Shown: piece after piece, positions 36,085 through 47,827 of the stretch | Numbering within the stretch: the first letter of the stretch is position 1 | Layout: the number at the start of each line of letters is the position of its first letter | From: Pseudisothecium myosuroides | Lineage: Eukaryota; Streptophyta; Bryopsida; Hypnales; Lembophyllaceae | Direction: 5' to 3' | NCBI GenBank assembly: GCA_951799445.1 | Contig: OX637296.1 | Coordinates: forward strand, 21,142,001-21,206,000 | Length of the DNA: 64,000 bases | Translations under genes and position numbers: made by a program | The notes under the pieces: model-generated | Told to the model about the DNA's origin: nothing | Seen by the model: the letters and a program-made list of their open reading frames with translations, nothing else | Databases searched by the model: none

Positions 36085-39000
36085 CTGAAGCAAGCATAAC
36101 ACAAGAGAGTTGTGGTTACCTGTTGAAATGCAGATTCATGAGAGCCATAAAACGGCGACAAGCAGAGATTCCCACTAAGCAACTGCAGAACCCCTCCGTT
36201 AAGTGATTGCCTCATTGCCAACGGACGGTGCACACTTCTAATTTTTTCGGGCTGGGCACAAACATGGACAAGATCAATTCATTAGACACGATTCCATTGA
36301 ATAAGTGTCGCGTATATTTATTTCAAAATATTTTAAGATACATCCGGAAGAAAGCGTGCTGATCTCTAGCGGATTATGTACACGTGCCAACTACCGTTCG
36401 TTCCTAACTGTACACTATGCTACAAGAGGCAATCAAATGTGGATCGTTTGTCGACGCCACACAATCAAAGACTGTCCACTCCCCCCTGAAAGTCAGATTC
36501 AACGGACATAAGTGCCTCTGACCGGGAAACGAAGGCAAGATGGAATCCACATCAAACATTCAGCAGACGGCAATCGAGTCACTCATGAATAATCGTAAAG
36601 GTCTGAAGATTGAGGAGAGGGTACCTGATCTGTCTCCATGGCCTCAGCATCATTCAAGTACTCCCCATAGTCCACGGTCTCGTCATCGTCGTCGGGGGGA
36701 TTCTCCATTTTGCATGACCCATGCGGAATTCCTGACGGTCTCGAAGGGAGAACAGGTTCAACGTCGACTACCCCCTCCTGCGTCTCCGGGATGGACTCTG
36801 ACTGCGAGTTGACGCCAGTGGGCTGTTGCGAATTATCTTCGCCTCGAAGATAACTGTCATCTGCAGGGGTCCCTTGCGGAGCCGTATCATGGCACGGCAT
36901 CTCGACAGGGACAGAGGGCTCCGCCGGATCTACGGGAAGGGATGGAGCGGACTCCTCCGCGGGAACCGATGGTACAGATGCCTCCACGGGAACAGAGGAG
37001 TCTAGATTTCGAGTTTGGAGGGGCTGAGGAAGACTTTCAGCTTCCCGAGGAGGCGGAAGTGGAATCGGATTATCTTCGGTTCGAGGATAATCTTGGGATC
37101 TTCCTCCGTGAACGGAGACTTGCGAGGCCCCGCCCAAGCCCTGGACATCGCTGCCTCCAGGCTGTGATCCTGAAGGGCCTTGCGGTGAAACCCGCAGTTG
37201 TTTCCTAAGCTGCTCAATTTCTTCCGCCTGCCGTCGATTCCTCTCCTCCACTTCCTTCACCCGTTCTCTCTCAAGCCTCTTGTCTTCTTCCTTCTCAGCC
37301 TTAGCCTGGGTCCTCGCAGCCCAGAACTCCTTGTTCTCAGTCTTCACGGGCAGAAGTGCTAACTTTGCAGTCGCGGGTGGTTCCCCGGATAGTCGATTTG
37401 CTCCAGTTTGCGGATCACCCCCCGGAGCATCCGCGGACTTGTCGACACTAGACAGCCCAGCATCATCAATTTGAGGCTTGAGGTACTCAAAGTCTTCCAT
37501 GTCCGAGTACGTGTCAACCTTGTTGTACTCCAAGTCGATTGCATCCTCGGGGCCCTTTCCTTTCTCTTTCCAGCTGATCGCTGCGTCAGACTGCTGTGTC
37601 CCTCCTCCACCCCCCCGGTTTCGCACTTCAAAGCTCTCGGCCAAGACCACCAATTCCTCTTCTCCAAGAGCATCTTCATTTGACCCAAACTCGTTGACCC
37701 CGAGTTCGGTTTCTTGCTCACCACCTACGTCATCCCTCTCAGCCCCTTCTTCGTCCTCATTCCCTTCCTCACCCTCACTGCTCTCGGGTGAGTCTGTGGA
37801 CTCCGAATTCAAGTCCGGGGTCCCCAGAAGTCCTGGGCGCACATAGTTTGCGAGGTAGGGCGAGTTGTCGTGAAGGAAATCGTTTAGATCTGTCCTCCCC
37901 CCGTGCTTCGCAACCATCGCGCGGTAATCGTCCGTCTCCTGCCTCCCTTCAATTGCATAGCAGAAGAGTCCATACATCTGCAAATGGTAACTCAAGCGTT
38001 AGCAATTCTGTTATATCTTCAAGGAGCACTAGAGCTAAATTCTCATAGAAATTATCCTCGACTCGAAGATAGCGGACTTGGAATATTAAGAGATCAATCA
38101 ACCAAACAACCAACCAAAACTGCATCTGGTAAATGAAAACAAGTTTATCTTCGACTCGAGGATAACCAAGAAGAAAAGCATGTCCAGGAGTCCCCCCACT
38201 GCTGGACAGGCCGATTTATCTTCGACTCGAGGATAAACAAGGGCAGGTCCGGGATGACTACCTTAGCCGCTATCATGAACTTGGATCCACAGTAGATGCC
38301 GAGCACGTTCTCTCCTTTCACGGCAAAACTCTGGAGAATGTCTATATAGAACTCCATCCTGAGTTCGCTCTTGTGCACTCTGAGCTTGGCCTCCAGGTGC
38401 TTCCAGAAGTCATGGTAGTAAGGTTTGCTCGATGTCCTGTACTCCTTCTGCATTGCGTCAATGCCCTTCGGTGCTCCGTCGTCCCCCTTCTTGAAGAAGA
38501 ACAAGAGCGTAAATGGAGCAACAATCACCCGGTTGCTCTGGCCGTCCAGACGCTCAGCCCTGCATGGAACGTACGTGGAGCGCTTCATGACAAAAAGCTT
38601 CATGTTCTCCTTTGCAAACAAGACGGTCGCTTCTTCGTCGTAGTCGTTCCCGACAACCCACATCCATACATCCGGGCACGACATAGTAGGCCTCAGGTGA
38701 TTTAGCAGGAAATTGAGAAGAGTCTTCACCGCTGGGGGATCTCCGGATCCTGGAGCTGGCCTAGGAACCTGCCGGAAGTCTATGACTGCAATGGGGAGCG
38801 CTCGACTGTGGTACGTCCAGATGTGGCTTGTGCAGAACGCCTGGGGATAAAATTCGTGTCCACGGATTTGGACATCCCCCTCTGGTTTTTCCACGCATTT
38901 TTTCATCTTCACAAAACGCTGGAACATGGGATAGATCGTCGGAAACGGTTTCTCTTTGTAGTCGATCGCCCTCCTCAACTTCCCCTCGTTCGTCAGCCTC

Positions 39001-41251
39001 TTCACAAAGAAATTGTTTGGTAGTGCGTTGAGGAGGAAGTCCCACGACGCGGACGTGAAGAGGTGTTTTCGTTTCCAATCCCTCCAGGCCCTATCGATCA
39101 CGTCCCCATTCTTGTCCTTGCACTTCAAGGTCGGATCTACGGCCATCAGCTCCTCCCTGATGACCTTCTTGCGCTTCCTTCGCTCCACCCAATCTGGTCC
39201 GCTCGAACAGTCCTTTAGCAAGTGAGGAACTCTGTGGACAGTGAGCTTCTGGTACGACAGAGTTCGCCCGGGTGTGAGGCCAAGCAGATGGACGACGTAA
39301 TCTCTGAAGTCCCTGTCCGTGAAGTGGCCCAGGTGCCTGAAGAACTCCTTCTTAAGCGTGTAATTCTTTGGCTTAAATGTTTTCGACAGGCTGTGGGGCT
39401 TCATCGTGAGAGGGTCGATCAGTAATCCCGCCATGTGTTTGGTGATGAATTGGTCCCACAACCTGTAGGTGGAGTCTGCCAACGTGATCATTTGGATCTC
39501 GTGGCTCACGTCTGATTCTTTCTTCACCAGACTTCCATCTTTCTCCGGGTTTATGCTCTGGTAGCGGATTATCACGGCATCCACAAATTTCTGCAGAGGA
39601 ATGAAAATAAATCAAGGAGGCTTAGTGTAGGGATTTATCTTCGACCCGAAGATAATAAAGGCTTCATTTAAATTTGAATTATTGAAATGAAGAACTTAAT
39701 CAAATCAAGCAAACAAAGACTGTAAATATTATCTTCGACCCGAGGATAAGGTATTCTTCGTTCTTTTACCTTGTAGGCCACCAGGCACACCTCGGCTAAG
39801 TTCCCTCGTGTTTCCCGATCGGTAGCCTTCTCCGTCGGTCTCCCGTAGGAGAGCCAGATCTCTCTGCAAGCTGAGATCTGGTTCCCCCAGGTAGGCTGGC
39901 TGTGGGTGATGTGGTTTGCTGCGTTGTACCACTTGGATATCTCTGTGAGCTTTGCTGGATCTCTGCTCCAGACGATTCTTGCTTGCCATGTCTGCAGCTC
40001 CACCATTCTCTCCGCGTCGACTCCGCCTTTTTGCAGCACTTTGGCGGCAGTGACGTTGTGCTGGCCGTTGATGATAAAAAAATTTCCGGCCTGAATTGAC
40101 TTCCAGTCCTTGGGACGGTCCTTCAGCAATTTCCGGTCTTTGTCCATCGGAGTCAAGCATATCGTTTGCCGGTCCTTCATGTCCGGGAGGTTGATCAGCT
40201 CTTGGATCTTGTCATCCACGAGTGTCGGTTCCAACTTTCGGATGACATATTTCGGTCGCGGCAGCCAGCACTGATTTATGTGGACCGGGAATGCTTGTTC
40301 TTCGAAAAGAAAACAACCGTTGTTGTTCTCTCGGAAGTTCTTCTGGTACGCAGCCACCTTCTCAAAATTGGCAATTGGCTGCAATTCGCCAGGTGGACCT
40401 GGTTGAACGCTAGTGAGGGCGGATCCGGAACTCCCAGCCGTTGTGGGTCGCTGCTCTGTGAGCGCTTTTCGACGTTTGCCGCTTGATTCACCGGCTACGG
40501 CTTCGGTCGACTTTCTCTTTTGGGGCTCTGCCCGAGCACTTCCCCTGCCGCTGCCTCTGCTGCCACCTTGGCTAGTACCTCTGCTGCCACCTTGGCTGCC
40601 ACCCCGGTTCCCACCTCGACCGCCACGCCGGGTCCCTGACCTTCCACGGCCAGTGGACGCTGAAACGGGTTCAACAGATGGGGCTATATTTTGTGGGGCT
40701 CCTCCTCGATTTTTACGGGTTGCTCTTTGGATATGTTTCTCTAACCCCCGGAATATGTAATTGATTGTGCGCGCTGCTCCCTCGGCGTTCTGCTTTTGCC
40801 ATGGGCTGAACATCTTGTGCAGGTCGTCTGCCAGCTTTTCGTTATTGGCAGCATTTAGCTCTGCCACAAGGCTGTCCAAGTCGAATACTCCGCACTGATC
40901 ATCCTTGTGCATAATGATGGAGTGACTATGCGGAATCTCTTCACCCCTATCGTCCACTGCAAGCAATGTGAGGACAACGTACTTCGACTGGTGCTGCTCG
41001 ACGAGTGAAACCTTCTCGTTCAGGTTCCAGTTCACGTACGTTCCGGTCCCCTTCACGCGATACCGCAAGTAGATATAGTCCTTTGACTGGTTTACACCGA
41101 AGGTCCAGGACTGAACGACGGGCTTGAACTGCCATAGCTTGCCGTAGATGGGAGCGAAATGGGTGAAGAAGGGCCCCTCTTCTAGCCATTTGTTAAAGGG
41201 CTCCAGGAATGGGAGCGTGGCCGAGTAGTTATATTCTGGCTCTTCTTCCAT
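35224..41251 (-). CDS. ParB-like / methyltransferase-like / NIF-domain fusion protein (four-exon model)
   Basis: Exons 41251-39770, 39590-38262, 37977-36625 and 36084-35224. All introns are GT-AG and phase 0, giving about 1,674 aa. Residues 1-160 are an unassigned beta-rich part. Residues 200-262 are an RGG-type basic region with KRK and GKRRK. Residues 330-440 are ParB/sulfiredoxin-like, with INGQHNVTAAK at 394-404. Residues 755-960 resemble a beta-class DNA amino-methyltransferase: VKGENVLGIYCGSKFMIAA, continuing across the intron as KMYGLFCYAIEGR, in place of GD-VLDPFAGSGTT-AA and GIE. The catalytic DPPY position (IDFRQV, 764-769) is lost. Residues 990-1040 are acidic, 1158-1199 coiled coil, and 1389-1674 an FCP1/NIF-like domain. 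The last exon has no upstream ATG of its own, favouring fusion. Alternatively exon 3 ends at the stop at 36583. The role is unknown; nuclear, DNA-related activity is inferred. Confidence 0.6.
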
Positions 41252-41851
41252 TCCGTTATCTACCTGCATGTGAAAAACGGAATCGTAAGTGTTTTTTCAT
41301 TGTAGTCTATCTTCGACTCGAGGATACTGAGGTGGTTTGTTTTAGAAGCCTAATTTTCGCAACTCTCTACGATCACCGTTTATTTCTACATCTGAAGTCT
41401 ACTGCTTTATCTTTGGTACGAAGATAACTGCATACGGTCTGTTGTGTTCCTAATTTGGCTAACGGTATTATCTTCGGTTCGAGGATAATTTTAGTTTCTC
41501 TGTACCCGTTTGACTAATGTCTGCGCGCGACGACCTGATGGGATAATTTCAGTTGCTCTGTATTCGTTTGGTGTCAGTATCTTCGGTTCGAGGATAGACG
41601 ATGTCGTCTGGTTTTCGTGATTTCTATCGTCTTTTTCTTTACTCTGGTATGCCTTTGTAGTCATGTGCTGTGTTATTGTTCTTTCTGTTATGTTTTCCTG
41701 TCTCTTTGGTTATGTTTTGATAACTTTTTCTCTGGAGCGTCTTTTTTGCGTCTGGGGTTATCTTCAACCCGAAGATAGTTGTCCATTACGCGGCAGTAGT
41801 TGTTGACGTAGCAGTCGACATCTTGATGGATATTAAGACCAAAAGGAGTTT

Positions 41852-41935
41852 TTATCTTCGTGTCGAAGGTAATTATCTTCGACACGAAGATAATTATCTT
41901 TATGTCGAAGGTAATTATCTTCGACACGAAGATAA
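41852..41935. repeat. Four head-to-tail 21-bp palindromes
   Basis: Units at 41852, 41873, 41894 and 41915 follow each other with no spacer. Units 2 and 4 are identical, and units 1 and 3 share the TGT centre and a GGTAA end, so the array looks like a duplicated 42-bp pair. Confidence 0.95.
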
Positions 41936-42102
41936 TTTTCGTCGGAGAGCCTGTTTTCGTGAGGGTTGTTTCTGCGTATTCCTTTATTTATCTTCGGGTC
42001 GAAGATAATTGTCTCCGACCTGAGGAGTGTTTGGGGCGAGGATTTTGATATCTTCAGCGACATTATACCTTATTGCATTTGTTATCCTCGGTTCGAAGAT
42101 AC

Positions 42103-42311
42103 TTATCTTCGACCCAAAGATAATTTCAAACTTTGAACTTGGCATCTGCACTTTAGGTGGACCCTAGACCCTAATCTACTCTCAGGTCTAACATACTTAT
42201 CTTCGACACGAAGATAATTACAAATGTCGAACTCGGCATCTGCACTTTAAATGGATTCCAAACCCTAATCTATCCTAAGACAGAAGATACTCATCTTCGA
42301 GCCGAGGATAA
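42103..42311. repeat. 94-bp tandem units carrying the palindrome
   Basis: Palindromes at 42103, 42197 and 42291 are spaced exactly 94 bases. The intervening sequence is shared (GGCATCTGCACTTTA, ACCCTAATCTA). Confidence 0.85.
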
Positions 42312-42906
42312 TTACGGACGTTTGAACTCGAAGTTCTCTTGTAAATCATATCCTAAACCCTAATTAATAAGCACAGCACCTGCACACATAGTCTGAGTAC
42401 CAAAATCTGCCGTGAATTTTTGAATTACGGGTCTAAAAGACTAAAACGTCATGTAATTCCAGAAGAATGACAAACCTGGTATGAAAAGCTAGTGCCCTCT
42501 GCAGCTGTGGCCCTCCAATGTCAAAATCCAATCAGACAAAACTGCAGAAAAACACATTTACTGTTGAACATCAATGAGAGATCAGAAGCACAGGAAAAAA
42601 TGAGACAAAAAGTAGCATAGCTAGCTGAATATGGAATCCCAACAGAAAAACATAAACCCAAGCAAAAGAGGATCCTTGTAAACCAGCACAAACAACATCC
42701 CTCTAAAAGCACGCTGAACCCTAAACCCTAGCAGCAGAACCTAAATCCCACCAAATTCAACTAAAAAAACTAGCACAAGAGGATCCCTGTACCAGCTCCA
42801 TGGAGAGAAAGCAAGCATTGTCAACAACAACTGATGTGAACTAGTGCATTGTGTTTTCCAATTGAAAAAATAATGAGATCAGAAGAAAAGAGGGCTTGCT
42901 GCTTAC

Positions 42907-43130
42907 CGAGAGAAAAAAGCGCCTCCTTGAAATTCGTTGCTGTCCGCAACTCCAAGCTCACGCTCCGAGCTCCGTAACTCCAAGCTCACGCTCACGCTCC
43001 GAGCTCCGCAACTCCCACCTCACGCTCACACTCCAAGCTCCGCCACTCCCACCTCACGCTCACGCTCCGAGCTCCGCAACTCCGAGCTCCACAACTCCCA
43101 GCTCCGCAACTCCCAGCTCACGCTCCGAAA
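42907..43130 (-). promoter_or_regulatory. Probable untranslated leader exon and upstream region of the ParB-like gene
   Basis: On the minus strand a TCTCG-GTAAGC donor (intron starting at 42906) faces an ATGCAG acceptor ending at 41264, 13 bases before the chosen ATG. This would be a 1.64-kb leader intron. The exon side contains an irregular CT-rich minisatellite (42947-43129). Inferred from splice signals only. Confidence 0.45.
42947..43129. repeat. CT-rich minisatellite
   Basis: Irregular repeats of CTCACGCTCCGAGCTCCGCA and ACTCCCACCT-like blocks, about 25-50 bases per unit. Confidence 0.8.
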
Positions 43131-43168
43131 CAAAAAACACAAAACTAAAACAAAGCGCAAAACACAAA

Positions 43169-43202
43169 ACAAAAACAAAAACAACAACAACAACAACAAC
43201 AC
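43169..43202. repeat. (CAA)n / A-rich microsatellite
   Basis: A run of AAAAAC units then AAC trinucleotides. Confidence 0.9.
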
Positions 43203-43610
43203 AGCGCGGGAGTTGGAAACAACAAATCAGAAAACCCGGCGCCGCGAGGAAGACGACTGACCGAACCCAGTCCGAGCCGACAAATTCTGGGCAGGGTCGG
43301 TGCCGAACCTCGGGGTCGGTCCCACTCCTCCACGTCCGGTACCGAGCCCTTGCTTTAGGGCTGGTACACATACCTTTAGACACCGTGTTTCTTTGGTATT
43401 TATTGGATTTTTTTGTTTGTTTGTCACGTGAAGATCTCCCGGACAGTGCGTTCCCCGGTGGTGTGCTTGGTACCGTCAAAAAGCCTCGAGCATGGATGCA
43501 TGTACGGGTTTGGAATTCTGGCATTTGGACCTACGGTAGAAAAGTTATTGATTTTTGAGTTATTTTTTATTCTTAAAAATTACTAAACTAGTTAAATTAT
43601 GTATAATTAT

Positions 43611-44192
43611 TTAACCCTGGAGCGTCTGGATTCATCTCCAAAATTGACGATTTGAGAAAAACCATTATATACTACAATTTGGAAGAATATTTTGGAGTCG
43701 GTATACAAACGAAAGCTGTAGCTTTTGATTTTTAAATTCTATCCATAGTTACGGTTAGATCTACTAATGCTATCACCAATCTTTTTCTATAAATTTTGAA
43801 AAGAAAATTTCATAATTCCTTTTAAATTCAATTACAAGTAAAATATTATCATTTTTTGAGTAAAACTTGTTGGAATGGATTTGAAATAAGGTTCTCTTCA
43901 TATAGTGATTTTTTGAAATTTTTGTGACCTTTACATCTTTGACCTCATTTTTGCACATCTTGTTTTGAACTGAAGTCAATGCAAATTGACCACTTGACAT
44001 ACTTCCACATTTGTAATTTTAGAATTGTATATGTTCTAGTAACACCCAATCCAACCGATGGATAGGACACGAACTTTTATAAAGTATCACCAAAAATTAG
44101 GATGACTTTCATCCAAGCAGGAATGAGATAGAAACAAGGATCTGAATCTGTTCATCGTCCACAAAATGGACGTCGGCGCGCTCCAGGGTTAA
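43611..44192. mobile_element. TTAA-flanked element H
   Basis: TTAA then CCCTGGAGCG at the left, CGCTCCAGGG then TTAA (44189-44192) at the right: perfect 10-bp inverted ends. Homologous in reverse to 25343-25917. Diverged sequence resembling 43466-43590 recurs just after it (about 44215-44340). Confidence 0.85.
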
Positions 44193-44395
44193 AACCGTGT
44201 GTCAAATTCTCACGTTGTTGGTATCGTTGGAAAGCCCTCGACGAGAAGGGAGGCTTCGTTTTGTGACATTTGGACCAATGGTGGGAGATTTATGAGATTT
44301 TCAGTTATTTATAGTTCTTAAAATGACTTTGACTTTTGTTTTGGGTGTGGCAACAGCACAGAGCTACACTAGTCTTCTATTGAATTTGTCTTCTA

Positions 44396-45003
44396 CTAAT
44401 CCCTAAAGGACCGAGAGGGTTTTTCAGGGAGACATTGTCAAAAACTATGTTTTTTCGGTACGTTATTGAAAATTGAAATTTTAAATTTTTTCTTTTTTCT
44501 TTAATTAAAAAACTGAAGTAATTAAAGCATTTTACCGAAGTTTGGAAAAAATTTCAGCTCATTTGACCGCTTGGATTGAAAAATTATAATGTTTGAAGTT
44601 AGAAGAAAATGTTTTTTCTTGAAATTGCCCCAACATAGCTAACAAAGCTAAACTACTCTTAGAATGTGATTTGAGTATTAAAATTTGTTTTCTTCTATTA
44701 ATACAATTGTATGCCATATTTTATTATTTACATACATGCCAAATTTCAAAAGTTGATTAGCTTTTTTGCAAAAGATTCTCCAAAGATTTCCAAACTGCCC
44801 CAGCTGCCCAATAACTTCAGGGCATCATAACTTCTGATCTGGGCACCTAATTTGAAAAACAACTAGTTCTTCATCAAGGAGGTACACATTTGTACATTGT
44901 GTCTCAATTTCATGAACATCATTTTGACCAAAAATGACTTCATAGGAACCTACCCAACATTTGTTCCGTACGTTGAACAGACACTCGGTCCTTTAGGGGT
45001 TAA
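44396..45003. mobile_element. TTAA-flanked element I
   Basis: Left end CTAA then TCCCTAAAGGACC (one-base change in the site), right end TCCTTTAGGGG then TTAA (45000-45003). 608 bp, non-coding. Confidence 0.7.
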
Positions 45004-45064
45004 GCATGCATGGTATATTCTTTGTTTATTTTGATTTGGAAGGCAAGATAACTGAAGACGTTTT

Positions 45065-46310
45065 ATGAAATTGGTATCCAAAAGAACGCTCAAAAAAATG
45101 TACAAATTGTAAATACTCCAAGGATTAATATTTTGTGAGGGCACTAAATTTAGTACCCCATTTTCAAACATATACTACAAAAAAAGAAAAAAAATAATTG
45201 ATCACGCCCTGTAGTATAAAGAACCAAAATTTCAAATGTCATGAAATTGGTATCCAAAAGAAGGCCAAAAAAAATGTACAAGTTGTAAATACTCCAAGGA
45301 TTAATATTTCGTGGGTGCACTAAATGTAGTGCCCCATTTTCTAACATATACTACAAGAAAAGAAAAAAATAATTGACCACGCCCTGCAGTCTAAAGAACC
45401 AAAATTTCAAATGTCATGAAATTGGTATCCAAAAGAAGGCCAAAAAAAATGTACAAGTTGTAAATACTCCAAGGATTAATATTTCGTGGGTGCACTAAAT
45501 GTAGTGCCCCATTTTCTAACATATACTACAAGAAAAGAAAAAAATAATTGACCACACCCTGTAGTCTAAAGAACCAAATTAAATTTCAAATGTCATGAAA
45601 TTGGTATCTAAATGAAGGCCAAAAAAATGTACAAGTTGTAAATACTCCAAGGATTAATATTTCGTGGGTGCACTAAATTTAGTGCCCCATTTTCTAACAT
45701 ATACTACAAGAATAAAATAAATAAATAAATTGACCACGCCCTGTAGTTTAAAGAACCAAAATTTCAAATGTCATGAAATTGGTATCCAAAAGAAGGCCAA
45801 AAAAAATGTACAAGTTGTAAATACTCCAAGGATTAATATTTCGTGGGTGCACTAAATTTAGTGCCCCATTTTCTAACATATACTACAAGAAAGAAAAAAA
45901 TAATTGACCACGCCCTGTAGTTTAAAGAACCAAAATTTCAAATGTCATGAAATTGGTATCCAAAAGGAGGCCAAAAAAAATGTACAAGTTGTAAATACTC
46001 CAAGGATTAATATTTCGTGGGTGCACTAAATTTAGTGCCCCATTTTCTAACATATACTACAAGAATAAAATAAATAAATAAATTGACCACGCCCTGTAGT
46101 TTAAAGAACCAAAATTTCAAATGTCATGAAATTGGTATCTAAATGAAGGCCAAAAAAATGTACAAGTTGTAAATACTCCAAGGATTAATATTTCGTGGGT
46201 GCACTAAATTTAGTGCCCCATTTTCCAACATATACTACAAGAATAAAATAAATAAATAAATTGACCACGCCTTGTAGTTTAAAGAACCAAAATTTCAAAT
46301 GTGTACAAAT
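45065..46310. repeat. ~177-bp tandem satellite, eight starts
   Basis: Repeat starts (TGAAATTGGTATCCAAA) at about 45065, 45241, 45416, 45595, 45773, 45947, 46126 and 46304, period 174-179. Units share GTACAAGTTGTAAATACTCC and ATTGACCACGCCCTGTAG. Length differences come from a short A-rich AATAAAT segment. The first and last units are the most diverged. Confidence 0.95.
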
Positions 46311-46989
46311 TGGTATCCAAAAGAAGGTTAAGTAAGATTGGACCAAGTTGCAAATATGTATAGGATTCAGAATTCTTTAAATATTCTATTTAATATATCT
46401 ATATCACATCCATGTCTACTAGAATTAAAGAAATTGGAAATGATTGGATGCCTTGTATTTTAATGTCCAAGAATATCAATTGGATATTTGCATGGGAATG
46501 ATGTAAGAAGAATTTCAGCATGCTGTAAACATTCTTACAATTTAGTATAAAAGAAATAGGCCACTTATTCCCATCATCGTATTTTATCATTGTACATGGT
46601 CATATTAATTATTCTTTTTCTAATGAATGATGTACCTAGTCATATTTTGCATAGTTCCTTTTAATTAGATTAATTACATATACTCTAGCCACTTTCAAAT
46701 TTCATGTAATTTTGAATTTATTGAAATTGTGGTGTTTTAGAACGACTAAATTGAATTATTTCTTTTTCAAGCCAGGCATCGTAAATCAACTGAAGTTGAA
46801 TGAAGAAAGGAATTCCATGAATTCTAGCTTTGTAGTTTTTGTGTAGGCAAATCATTACAATCATGTTCAATTATGAATTAGTGGCAACGTTGCAGTTAGC
46901 GTAAAATGTCAACCTAATTTTTTAAATCCATTACACAAAATAGATGGGATGGAGTGCACAACAACCGTGAACTAAATCAGACCCTTCAT
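46311..46989. other. AT-rich stretch after the satellite
   Basis: No gene or defined repeat seen. Confidence 0.4.
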
Positions 46990-47634
46990 TTAACCCCTAA
47001 ATGCCTGAGGCACCAAATTTTATTGTCAACAAAACTTTGAAGTTAAATAAACCTTAACCAAGTTGCTGTTTTTAGTAATTTATATTTTTGAAAAATTCTT
47101 TTTGAAGTCTACTTTTAGTGTAAGGAAGCTGATTTTGAAAATAATTGATTATGATTTTAGTATTCAAGATTTGGTGCAAGGGTATCCATTGCAATGTTGA
47201 CTTTCCATAGTGTTGAGGGCTCTTGGAAATGCGCCTCAAATACACCAGACCTTGGAGGAAAAATCACATTAGAAATTCATTTAAAAAAATTGTAGAGTAG
47301 GTTTTGAGAAGCTGTAAATTGGTTGGGGTTATGCATGTTAGATCCTTTATCTTCATATTTTTTTGGTGACCAATTTTCCACATTTAACATGCAAAAACAA
47401 GGCTAAAAGATTTTTATAATTTTAACCCCTTCATGATCAAACATTATAATCTTTCAATACTTAAATGATATTGTTGTGTTTTCTTTTCCTATGTGATCTC
47501 TAACATGTCTAGTTTGAATTTGTACGATTACAGGTCCAAAAAAATTGATTCAATTTATCAAAATGTTGGCTTCTTGTTTAATTTAGAGCAAAATCGAAGA
47601 AGCTCAAAACAGGCCTTCGGCATTTAGGGGTTAA
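46990..47634. mobile_element. TTAA-flanked element J
   Basis: TTAA then CCCCTAAATGCCTGAGG at the left, CATTTAGGGG then TTAA (47631-47634) at the right. It is the inverted relative of element B (6118-6758), similar length. Confidence 0.8.
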
Positions 47635-47670
47635 ATTATACCCTATTCTGAACTTCTTAAATACTGTGCG

Positions 47671-47827
47671 TAAACCCTAAACCCTAAACCCTAAACCCGA
47701 AAGGAAGACTAAACCCAAAAACCCTGAACCCTACAGGAAGCCTAAACCCAGAACCTGGAACCCTCAAGCAAGTCTAAACCCTGAACCCTGAAGGAAGCCT
47801 AACGCTCTAAACCCTAAACCCTAAATC
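47671..47827. repeat. Degenerate interstitial telomere-type repeats
   Basis: Perfect CCCTAAA units at both ends (three near 47671, two near 47812), separated by diverged ACCCTGAACCCT and GGAAGCCTAAACCC blocks. CCCTAAA is the plant telomere unit. It begins 36 bases after element J. Confidence 0.85.

Larger units (their letters stand above)
36833..42311. repeat. Dispersed 21-bp palindrome, zone 1 (about 23 copies)
   Basis: Consensus TTATCTTCG-N3-CGAAGATAA, nine-base perfect arms and a free centre. Starts seen at 36833, 37070, 38052, 38145, 38216, 39635, 39729, 41307, 41407, 41468, 41577, 41758, 41852, 41873, 41894, 41915, 41988, 42009, 42082, 42103, 42197, 42270 and 42291. Two are in coding exon 3, five in introns 1 and 2, the rest in the probable leader intron. 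Centres vary (ACT, ACC, ACA, GTT, TGT, CCT, AGC). Confidence 0.9.

Noticed and set aside
36085..36102. Start of the NIF protein at 36102
   Set aside because: The codon there is GTG, not ATG, and a strong splice acceptor follows at 36085; the exon is joined from upstream instead.
36120..36160. Small separate first exon for the NIF domain (ATGGCTCTCATG)
   Set aside because: Its donor is in phase 2 while the acceptor needs phase 0; the joint would create a stop.
41688..42063. Open frames on both strands reading YLRVEDN or IIFDTKI repeats
   Set aside because: They are the translation of the 21-bp palindromes, whose length is a multiple of three; no independent protein is implied.
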